This document shows positions 31,958 to 36,996 of a DNA stretch of 36,996 nucleotides, in pieces (the stretch's first letter is position 1; every line of letters begins with the position of its first letter). The stretch is taken from NCBI GenBank assembly GCA_016195385.1, contig JACPZS010000045.1:1-36996 (forward strand), in the 5' to 3' direction. Source of the stretch: Verrucomicrobiota bacterium. GTDB taxonomy: Bacteria; Verrucomicrobiota; Verrucomicrobiia; Limisphaerales; JACPZS01. The notes under the pieces were generated by a model. The model was not told where the DNA came from. It saw only the letters and a program-made list of their open reading frames with translations, and did not search any database. Both the position numbers and the translations under genes were made by a program.

Positions 31958-33460
31958 ATGAGCTTCGCCATGAAATCCTGCAGACACATCCGCGACAGTA
32001 AATTGTTTCTTCGACTGATCGTTTTCACTTCTTGCTTGATGATCAGTCAAAGGCAAATTCCCTTGTTTGCTGAGGATCAAGACGCGAACAAGACGGAACT
32101 TCTTCGGAACATGGACTCGCGCGCGGAGCACTTCAAAGAGGTTTCTCGCCGCATCTGGGATTACGCCGAACTTCGCTTTGAAGAATTCAAAAGCGCCGCG
32201 TTGCTCATGGCCGAACTGCAAGCCGCCGGTTTTCAAATCAAGACGAACATTGCCGGAATTCCCACGGCTTTCATCGCGTCCTGGGGCGAAGGCAAGCCAG
32301 TCGTTGGCCTGCTGGGAGAGTACGACGCGCTGCCTGAATTGTACCAGGAGGCCGTTCCCGAAAAGCAGCCCGCCAACACGACCAAATCGGGGCATGGCTG
32401 CGGCCACAACCTCCTGGGAACGGCTACGGCCTTCGCCGCCATTACGACGAAGCAACACATCGAGTCAAAAAAACTTCCCGGCACGATTCGTTTTTACGGC
32501 TGCCCGGCGGAGGAAAATGGCGCGGGCAAAGTTTTCATGGTACGAGCCGGAGCCTTCGCCGACTGCGACGTGGCGCTGACCTGGCATCCTGACGATGCCA
32601 ATGAGCCGGGCATGAGAAGCACGCTGGCAAATCAAAGCGCTTATTTCCAATTTCATGGGACTGCCGCTCACGCGGGACGGTCGCCAGAAAAAGGCCGTTC
32701 CGCTCTGGACGCCGTGATGGTGATGACGCACGCGGTCGAACTCCTCCGCGAACATGTGCCGCAAGAGACTCGTATTCACTACATCATTACCAAGGGTGGA
32801 ACTGCGGTTAACATTGTGCCCGATTTGAGCGAAGTGCATCTGGTCGTACGGCATCCGGATTCGGTCACGCTCGATAAAATTTGGGCACGCATCTTGAAAT
32901 GCGCCGAAGCCGGCGCGCTCGCGACCGAAACGCGCCTCGCAGTGGATCCCCTCGGCGGGTTGGCCAACGTCGTTCCAAACGAGGCGTTGGCAGCATTGTT
33001 TGATCGCAACATGCAACTCGTTGGCGGCGTCCACTACTCGTCTGAAGAACGAGCCTTCGCGGAAAAGCTTCGCAAAACGATGTCTCCGGAAGATCTGCCG
33101 CCGTTGGACTCGGCAGCGCAGGTCCGACCGATTCAAACCGCGATCACTTCCTGGTCAACGGACGTTGGTGATGTGAGTTGGATAGTTCCCACAGGCGAGA
33201 TTCGGGCGGCGGCGTTCGTGCCCGGCGTTGCGGCGCACACCTGGCAATCGACCGCGTGCGCCGGGATGGGCATTGGCCAGAAAGGAATGCTCGTAGCCGC
33301 GAAGACACTGGCCTTGACAGCCATCGACCTGTTTGCTGACCCAAAGCAGGTCCAGGCAGCGCGAGAGAGCTTTGAAAAGCGTCTCGCCGGAAGGAAGTAC
33401 GTGTCCAAGTTTCCTCCCGATGCAAAGCCACGCATCAACCCAATCCCAGCCAAAAACTGA
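31958..33460 (+). CDS. M20D-family amidohydrolase (AbgB-like) with export signal
   Basis: The protein has 500 residues. A possible Sec signal covers residues about 12-38 (KLFLRLIVFTSCLMIS, ending LFA-ED). The peptidase part has GEYDALPEL, the metal motif GHGCGHNLLG (Cys148, His150), the catalytic Glu pair PAEENGAGK (185-186), WHPDD, and a dimerisation insert from about 230 (FHGTAAHAG). These fit the p-aminobenzoyl-glutamate hydrolase B / aminoacylase group. AbgB is cytosolic in E. coli; here a signal suggests the enzyme works outside the cytosol. The ATG at 31970 is an alternative start. Upstream, 31771-31957 shows no gene. A 9-bp hairpin follows the stop. Confidence 0.85.
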   Translation: MSFAMKSCRHIRDSKLFLRLIVFTSCLMISQRQIPLFAEDQDANKTELLRNMDSRAEHFKEVSRRIWDYAELRFEEFKSAALLMAELQAAGFQIKTNIAGIPTAFIASWGEGKPVVGLLGEYDALPELYQEAVPEKQPANTTKSGHGCGHNLLGTATAFAAITTKQHIESKKLPGTIRFYGCPAEENGAGKVFMVRAGAFADCDVALTWHPDDANEPGMRSTLANQSAYFQFHGTAAHAGRSPEKGRSALDAVMVMTHAVELLREHVPQETRIHYIITKGGTAVNIVPDLSEVHLVVRHPDSVTLDKIWARILKCAEAGALATETRLAVDPLGGLANVVPNEALAALFDRNMQLVGGVHYSSEERAFAEKLRKTMSPEDLPPLDSAAQVRPIQTAITSWSTDVGDVSWIVPTGEIRAAAFVPGVAAHTWQSTACAGMGIGQKGMLVAAKTLALTAIDLFADPKQVQAARESFEKRLAGRKYVSKFPPDAKPRINPIPAKN

Positions 33461-33492
33461 GCCGCCCTTCCGACGGCACCCACTCGACGACA

Positions 33493-33514
33493 CGGAGTTG
33501 GGATTCCAACTCCG
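33493..33514. terminator. Hairpin after the M20D gene (terminator or REP-like palindrome)
   Basis: CGGAGTTGG (33493-33501), loop GATT, CCAACTCCG (33506-33514) is a perfect 9-bp stem with a four-base loop. No U-tract follows. It may end the M20D transcript, or be one more dispersed palindrome. Confidence 0.5.
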
Positions 33515-33782
33515 GCTCGGATAGTAATTCCACAACCACGCCAGTTGGCATCTGGTAGTCTTGAAGTTTTCGCCGTGCAGCGCAACGACGCGCTAAGTTT
33601 CCGGCGGAACTTCCTGCAATTGTCTAATCGCTTCACGGCGGTGGGACTTGTCTTGAGTGCTATATCATTCAACGTATTCGTTGCCCGCGCCGGATTTCCT
33701 CGAACGCGTAAATGTCCGTTTCCCCGGAACGGAGGAAATCCAGAGAGTCCACGCTCATGTATTTGCAGGGCTGACTCGAATA
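33515..33782. other. No recognisable gene
   Basis: This stretch has open frames but no start with a ribosome site and no family match. A frame with a signal-like run (FTAVGLVLSAISFNVFVARA) reads through 33636-33695, but it continues across the frame-broken hpnJ-like segment, so I do not call it. Decayed DNA is likely. Confidence 0.5.
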
Positions 33783-33880
33783 CGATTCTCCGCGTCATTG
33801 AGACGATGCTACGGAGGACAAGGACTGTCTGGATCCACTACCTCCGCGAAGTCTGCAAATTGTTCAAAAGTCTTCAAAAG
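33783..33880 (+). pseudogene. Decayed hpnJ C-terminal segment
   Basis: The DNA aligns with the hpnJ 3' end from about 30041. Exact shared words are CGATTCTCCGC, ACGATGCT and GGAGGACAAGGA. The protein echo is VIETML then YLREVCKLFKSLQ against IIKTML and LREGYEFFKSM. An extra base or two near 33810 breaks the frame. The nearby GTC-CAC/GAA area upstream may also be related but is too weak to include. Confidence 0.65.
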
Positions 33881-33952
33881 TATGTCAACGGCGGAGTGAT
33901 CTGGAAACTGCAAAGACGGTGCAGCCGCATTGATTTCGATCAAACTTCGCAA

Positions 33953-33981
33953 TTGAAGATTTTTCAGAGAATGCGTATCTT
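33953..33981 (+). promoter_or_regulatory. Promoter of the 60-residue gene, near-leaderless
   Basis: TTGAAG (33953-33958), exactly 17 bases, then TATCTT (33976-33981). Predicted start at about 33988, three bases before the ATG at 33991. Confidence 0.5.
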
Positions 33982-33990
33982 GAGCCCACG

Positions 33991-34173
33991 ATGAGCACGA
34001 CAGTCACGGCGACGAAAAAGAAAGCCTATTCCCCGGCGAGCTTGGAAGCTGGAGATCGTTTGCTCAAGGCGGTTAAGGAGAAGCTTCTGCGGGAGAAGGG
34101 TAAGATTGACTACGCCTCGCTACGTCGGGACGGCTACAGCGAGACGCTGATTGCCCGGCTCCAAGCGATTTGA
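33991..34173 (+). CDS. Small basic protein, unknown
   Basis: The protein has 60 residues, MSTTVTATKKKAYSPASLEA, GDRLLKAVKEKLLREKG, ending SLRRDGYSETLIARLQAI. It is Lys/Arg-rich and mostly helical, without membrane segment or signal. The end (ASLRRDGYSETLIARL) looks like a helix-turn-helix fragment but is too short to name. A fair promoter sits immediately upstream. It could be a regulator or an antitoxin; no toxin is adjacent. Confidence 0.6.
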   Translation: MSTTVTATKKKAYSPASLEAGDRLLKAVKEKLLREKGKIDYASLRRDGYSETLIARLQAI

Positions 34174-34180
34174 TTCGCTT

Positions 34181-34381
34181 TCATTCGTTCCTCCTCAATT
34201 CCATAAACTCGGAAATGGAGATTTCCAAAAGTGGGGCATAGTCGCGCGCCACTTTCAACGCTTCCCGATAAGGCAGGCAACCGCTGACGATTCTGACAAT
34301 CTGGCCGGTCGTCATCCCGGCTTCTTTCGCAAGCCGGACAACCTCATCTGGTGGAGCGTAGCGCAGAATACCCTCGTCCAT
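34181..34381 (-). CDS. Small protein of an unknown two-gene operon
   Basis: The protein has 66 residues from the ATG at 34381, two bases after the stop of the upstream gene; an earlier in-frame ATG at 34477 would overlap that gene by 94 bases and is unlikely. It begins MDEGILRYAPPDEVVRLAKE and continues AGMTTGQIVRIVSGC, then SISEFMELRRNE. The Val/Ile spacing in TTGQIVRIVSG suggests a short helix-turn-helix. No family was recognised. Confidence 0.6.
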   Translation of the reverse strand: MDEGILRYAPPDEVVRLAKEAGMTTGQIVRIVSGCLPYREALKVARDYAPLLEISISEFMELRRNE

Positions 34382-34383
34382 GG

Positions 34384-34884
34384 TCAGCCGATTTGGAGAC
34401 GTTGAATAGCTTCGCCGATCCTCTTCCATCCAGTGCCAGTCACTGTGTAAGTGCGGGCAGTGGCTGCATGAATCCAACCAGATTTGATCGCCTGTTTGAT
34501 ATCGCGCGGAAAATTGGCTGGTCCCTTATCTTTCGCCTGCGAGAAAAGTTCATCCATGTCGGCACTTTTCCATGGCAAGCTCCCTCCCCTGGCTTCATGC
34601 CAAGCTCCGAGAAGAAGTATTTTGTCTGGAAAGCTCTCCCATTTTACGAGAGTCAACAGCTCAGCAGCTCCATGAGATTTTATGAAACTTTTCACTGCGT
34701 CCTCGCTCGTCGTCTCGGACGGATTGCCAGCAGACGATCTAGCTGCACTGACAGGTGACTCACTAAACGGGCCGATTTCTTCGCGGTATTCCTGAGTCAG
34801 CTTGATCAGTTCTGTCAACGCCTCGTCCTTCACGTGGGCTTGAATCGCCATCCCCGGCGCGTTAATTGAAATCTTAATACTCAT
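34384..34884 (-). CDS. Unknown protein, probable winged-helix C-terminus, leaderless gene
   Basis: The protein has 166 residues: an N-terminal beta-like part (MSIKISINAPGMAIQAHVKD), a Ser-rich linker at 43-60, and a C-terminal region at about 80-165 (DKILLLGAWHEARGGSLPWK, SADMDELFSQAKDK, NFPRDIKQAIKSGWIH, RTYTVTGTGWKRI). The last part has a helix-helix-strand pattern ending in a T-G strand that I would expect of a winged helix. It may bind DNA and regulate itself: an inverted repeat lies across its promoter. I do not recognise the family. The gene is the first of a two-gene operon. Confidence 0.6.
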   Translation of the reverse strand: MSIKISINAPGMAIQAHVKDEALTELIKLTQEYREEIGPFSESPVSAARSSAGNPSETTSEDAVKSFIKSHGAAELLTLVKWESFPDKILLLGAWHEARGGSLPWKSADMDELFSQAKDKGPANFPRDIKQAIKSGWIHAATARTYTVTGTGWKRIGEAIQRLQIG

Positions 34885-34891
34885 TTAACTA

Positions 34892-34930
34892 AAAATACAT
34901 TACGTCGTATTTATTGTCAATATGTATTTT
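34892..34930 (-). promoter_or_regulatory. Promoter with inverted-repeat operator, leaderless
   Basis: On the minus strand TTGACA (34915-34920), exactly 17 bases, and TATTTT (34892-34897) form a near-consensus promoter; the start should be at about 34885, one base from the ATG at 34884. The arms AAAATACAT (34892-34900) and ATGTATTTT (34922-34930) are a perfect 9-bp inverted repeat that brackets it. The region is AT-rich within GC-rich surroundings. Confidence 0.65.
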
Positions 34931-35141
34931 GAGCTATGCGAGGGCGTCCAGGCAGAGTCCCAAGCCCCGATTATGGTGGCCACTACGACCCACTCGCTCA
35001 CGCGATACCATTGAGTGTTCGAGCCGCTTCAGGCCCTCGACATCGTGCCTTCGATCTTGAGTTCCGGGCTGCCGACGATGTGGATTCTCTTCCCCCCCGA
35101 ATCGCCAGCGCTTTGAGTGCGTGGTTTGGCTTGACTTATTT

Positions 35142-35158
35142 ACTTTGCACTGCAAAGT
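35142..35158. promoter_or_regulatory. Operator 1: ACTTTGCA-C-TGCAAAGT
   Basis: This perfect 8-bp dyad with one central base lies 8 bases before the ATG of the membrane-protein gene, just after a TTGACT box (35131-35136). A protein bound here would cover the promoter. A near-copy is at 36152-36168. The remaining part of 34931-35130 shows no gene. Confidence 0.6.
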
Positions 35159-35166
35159 TAAACGCC

Positions 35167-35805
35167 ATGGAACCGAACTGGGCCGCTGAACATTTGCAGG
35201 TGATTCGCACTTTAATGGAGCGCTCCGCCTTGTACCGCCGCGCGCTGGCTCCCGTCATGCTGCTGACTGGAGTGATCGGTCTGCTGGCCGCGAGCGCGGG
35301 TGGTTTTCTCCAAATCGATTCGCCGCGTGGCTTTGTTGGTTACTGGCTTTCGGTGAGTTTGCTTCCGCTCATCGGCTCCTTTGTGCTGGTCCGCCGTCAG
35401 GCGCTGCGGGACGCGGAACCATTCTGGTCGCCGCCAACCCGCCGGGTTCTTCAGGCGCTGCTCCCGCCCTTCGCCGCCGGTTTCATCGTCGGCGTCATTC
35501 TGCTTTTCCATTTGACCGGACTCGATACGCGGAGCGCATCCGTTCTGGCCATGCTGTGGCTCCCGCTCGGCTGGGTGGTGCTCTACGGCTGCGCAATCCA
35601 CGCGGCGGGTTTTTTCATGCCCCGGGGGATGAAAGTGTTCGGGTGGGTGATTCTCCTCGGCGGCTGTGGCATTTTCGCGCTGGGCATTCCGGACATTCCC
35701 CGCCCTTGGTACGCGCACGGCATCATGGGCGTGTTCTTCGGCGCGTTGCATCTGGCGTATGGCGTTTACCTCTATTTCACCGAGTCAAAAACTCCGGCAC
35801 CGTGA
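35167..35805 (+). CDS. Integral membrane protein, partner of the HTH regulator
   Basis: The protein has 212 residues from the ATG at 35167, chosen because the operator lies just before it; the frame opens earlier, at 34936, with an unlikely sequence. About six membrane helices can be read (for example VMLLTGVIGLLAASAGGF, GFIVGVILLFHLTGL, VFGWVILLGGCGIFALG). No family motif was recognised. Its stop overlaps the regulator start (GTGA), so the two are translated together. In this phylum such membrane protein/HTH pairs are common; the role is unknown. Confidence 0.78.
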   Translation: MEPNWAAEHLQVIRTLMERSALYRRALAPVMLLTGVIGLLAASAGGFLQIDSPRGFVGYWLSVSLLPLIGSFVLVRRQALRDAEPFWSPPTRRVLQALLPPFAAGFIVGVILLFHLTGLDTRSASVLAMLWLPLGWVVLYGCAIHAAGFFMPRGMKVFGWVILLGGCGIFALGIPDIPRPWYAHGIMGVFFGALHLAYGVYLYFTESKTPAP

Positions 35806-36110
35806 ACCCGGAACCATTTCTTCAGCTCGACCGTGTGATCCACGAAAAGGGCCGGCTGCCCATCATGGCGCTGCTGGCCGCCGCGCCGCAACTTTCGTTC
35901 ACTGAAATGCGCGACACGCTTAAGATGACCGACGGCAACCTCACCGCGCATGTTCGCACGCTGCACGAAGCCGGTTACGTCTCCGTGACGAAGGCGTTTC
36001 AAGGCGGCCGTCCGCTCACGACCTATTCGCTCACCAAGCAAGGCCGCAAAGTTTTCACCAGCTACATCGATCTGCTCGAACAGATCGTCCAGCAGTCCAA
36101 AGGAAAATAA
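35802..36110 (+). CDS. Winged-helix transcriptional regulator (HTH_34-like)
   Basis: The protein has 102 residues from the GTG at 35802, which overlaps the stop of the upstream gene; this coupling decides the start. A winged helix is visible: RVIHEKGRLPIMALL, FTEMRDTLKMTDGNLTAHVR, TLHEAGYVSVTKAF, then the wing GGRPLTTYSLTKQG and a C-terminal dimerisation helix. This is the ArsR/MarR-like HTH_34 group that binds as a dimer to short palindromes. The 17-bp dyads at 35142 and 36152 are the natural targets. No sensor domain or Cys/His metal site is visible. Confidence 0.85.
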   Translation: MNPEPFLQLDRVIHEKGRLPIMALLAAAPQLSFTEMRDTLKMTDGNLTAHVRTLHEAGYVSVTKAFQGGRPLTTYSLTKQGRKVFTSYIDLLEQIVQQSKGK

Positions 36111-36151
36111 TTGGTCCAAAATTGAACAAGCCACGCCGCTCGCGGTCTTTC

Positions 36152-36175
36152 ACTTTGCAACGCAGAGTCTATAAC
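36152..36175 (+). promoter_or_regulatory. Operator 2 and promoter before the small membrane gene
   Basis: ACTTTGCA-A-CGCAGAGT (36152-36168) repeats operator 1 with changes only in its right arm and centre. It is followed at once by a TATAAC -10 box (36170-36175), so a bound regulator would block RNA polymerase. Start expected near 36182. Confidence 0.55.
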
Positions 36176-36189
36176 AAACCAAAACTCAC

Positions 36190-36408
36190 ATGAATACTCG
36201 CTGGTTCAAACGTCTCGGCTGGTTTTACGTCCCCATCTCGATTCCAGGAACTGTGCTGTCGATCCTAACGGTCGCCTTCTGGATTCAGATTTTCCTCGCC
36301 GTGGATCGGCGTTCGCACTCCGCCCCCGACACTCTTTACGGCGTGTTCCCGTTCGTCGCCTGCAGTTTTCTCCTGCTCGACTGGATCGCCAGCCGCACCA
36401 GTCAGTGA
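36190..36408 (+). CDS. Small membrane protein with two helices
   Basis: The protein has 72 residues, MNTRWFKRLGWFYVPISIPG, then TVLSILTVAFWIQIFLAV, DRRSHSAPDTLYGVFPFVAC and SFLLLDWIA. Two membrane helices are joined by a short polar loop. No family was recognised. It lies between the HTH regulator and ispH and has its own operator, so it is probably part of the regulator's regulon. The ispH ATG follows its stop by 41 bp. Confidence 0.65.
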   Translation: MNTRWFKRLGWFYVPISIPGTVLSILTVAFWIQIFLAVDRRSHSAPDTLYGVFPFVACSFLLLDWIASRTSQ

Positions 36409-36449
36409 ACGCTTTTGCGGGCCAAGCCAATCACACTTCCCCTTCTGAA

Positions 36450-36996
36450 ATGAAAATTCTTCGTGCTACTCATCTCGGCATGTGCTTCGGCGTTCGCGAT
36501 GCCATCGCGCTGGCGACGCGGCACGCCGCCAACAAACCTCTCACCATCCTCGGCGACCTGGTGCATAACGAAACCGTCCTGTCTCAACTTCTATCGCAAG
36601 GAGTAAAAATAGAGCGCCAGGTCGTTGGCATTTCCACTAACACGGTCATGATCACCGCGCATGGAGCATCCGAACGAACGCTGAATCATTTGAGGACGAA
36701 AGGTCGCCAGGTGCTCGAAGCTACCTGCCCGCTGGTGCATTTCGCACATCGCTCCCTCGTGGCGCTGGTGCGGGACGGCTGTCATCCCGTCATCATCGGC
36801 CTGCGCGAGCACGTCGAAGTGCGAGGCATGACGGAAGACCTCTGTGATTTTGATGTCGTGCTGACTCAAGAAGACGTTTTGAAACTCGCCGCCCGACCGC
36901 GCTTCGGTGTCGTGGCACAAACAACCCAGCCTATCGAAAAAGTTCACCGGCTGGTGAACCTGCTGCGCGAACGCTTCCCGCAGTCAGAAATTCGTT
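36450..36996 (+). CDS. ispH: IspH, 4-hydroxy-3-methylbut-2-enyl diphosphate reductase (cut by window end)
   Basis: IspH reduces HMBPP to IPP and DMAPP, the last step of the MEP isoprenoid pathway, with a [4Fe-4S] cluster. About 182 residues are visible. Cluster cysteine Cys12 is in GMCFGVRDAIAL, and Cys93 in ATCPLVHFAH; the third (near 190-200) is beyond the window. Substrate-binding His39 (LVHNE) and His71 (TAHG) are present. REHVEVRGMTEDL corresponds to the family HPEV-G segment. The GMCFGV form is divergent from the common GFCAGV. The product feeds the hopanoid pathway in principle, but linkage here is only positional. No clear ribosome site is seen before the ATG. Confidence 0.88.
   Translation, partial: MKILRATHLGMCFGVRDAIALATRHAANKPLTILGDLVHNETVLSQLLSQGVKIERQVVGISTNTVMITAHGASERTLNHLRTKGRQVLEATCPLVHFAHRSLVALVRDGCHPVIIGLREHVEVRGMTEDLCDFDVVLTQEDVLKLAARPRFGVVAQTTQPIEKVHRLVNLLRERFPQSEIR

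Noticed and set aside
31792-32028. Minus-strand frame ending EDLYAKQAQAADARTEVLALGLC
   Set aside because: Looks like a coding tail, but I could not tie it to a family and it overlaps the M20D start; possibly another scar.
33545-33994. Open frame with a signal-peptide-like segment
   Set aside because: No ribosome site or family match, and its second half is the decayed hpnJ-like DNA in a shifted frame.
34936-35166. N-terminal extension of the membrane protein
   Set aside because: The extra 77 residues are Pro/Arg-rich with no sense; the operator and promoter lie inside this stretch and point to the ATG at 35167.
1-36996. tRNA, rRNA or riboswitch genes
   Set aside because: No cloverleaf with a T-loop motif or other RNA gene signature was seen by eye; a covariance-model scan would be decisive.

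Overview
The window reads as chromosome of a Verrucomicrobiota bacterium, most likely of the Pedosphaera type. The reasons are indirect: GC-rich coding DNA, Tat-exported Gfo/Idh/MocA oxidoreductases, a type II prepilin with a C-terminal DGHV motif, a Ser/Thr kinase fused to a WD40 propeller beside an ECF sigma factor, a verrucomicrobial 'RFYR'-type C-terminal domain on a surface protein, and hopanoid genes. No rRNA, tRNA or CRISPR array was seen, so the placement is inference.

Layout. 1-6.5 kb: an RCC1/HYR/PxKF surface protein, an SDR oxidoreductase, a Tat-exported Gfo/Idh/MocA oxidoreductase and a trypsin-like protease, set among decayed pieces. These pieces are two tails of altronate dehydratase (uxaA), a second Gfo/Idh tail, a frameshifted VapB-like antitoxin and the 3' end of a transposase. 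6.5-11.1 kb: an APC permease with an M24-peptidase homologue that has lost metal ligands, then a beta-rich lipoprotein. 11.1-13.5 kb (minus): an ExeA-like ATPase, a GspB-like protein and an exosortase-type CPBP protease, resembling an envelope export or exopolysaccharide module. 13.5-14.2 kb: a RAYT remnant and hicBA with hicA frameshifted. 14.3-19.5 kb (minus): a prepilin, a large kinase-WD40 protein and its ECF sigma factor. 19.5-26.5 kb: lpxB lacking its N-terminus, a MacB-like ABC permease, a tRNA-dihydrouridine synthase and a CHASE/PAS hybrid histidine kinase. 26.5-30.2 kb: a hopanoid side-chain operon (lipoprotein, hpnH, a RelE-type toxin-antitoxin pair, hpnJ). 30.2-33.5 kb: a PQQ-type propeller and an exported M20 amidohydrolase, followed by a decayed second hpnJ tail. 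34-36.4 kb: small unknown genes and a self-regulated membrane protein/HTH pair with twin operators. The window ends inside ispH.

Three themes stand out. First, palindromic or low-complexity repeats sit inside reading frames without breaking them: a two-hairpin element and a second palindrome in the kinase, and heptanucleotide repeats in lpxB and the prepilin. A RAYT remnant lies nearby. Second, several promoters lie so close to the ATG that their transcripts would be leaderless or nearly so. Third, matching 17-bp operators precede two transcription units around the HTH regulator. ispH supplies isoprenoid precursors, and hpnH/hpnJ act late in hopanoid synthesis; the cyclase and squalene genes are not here.
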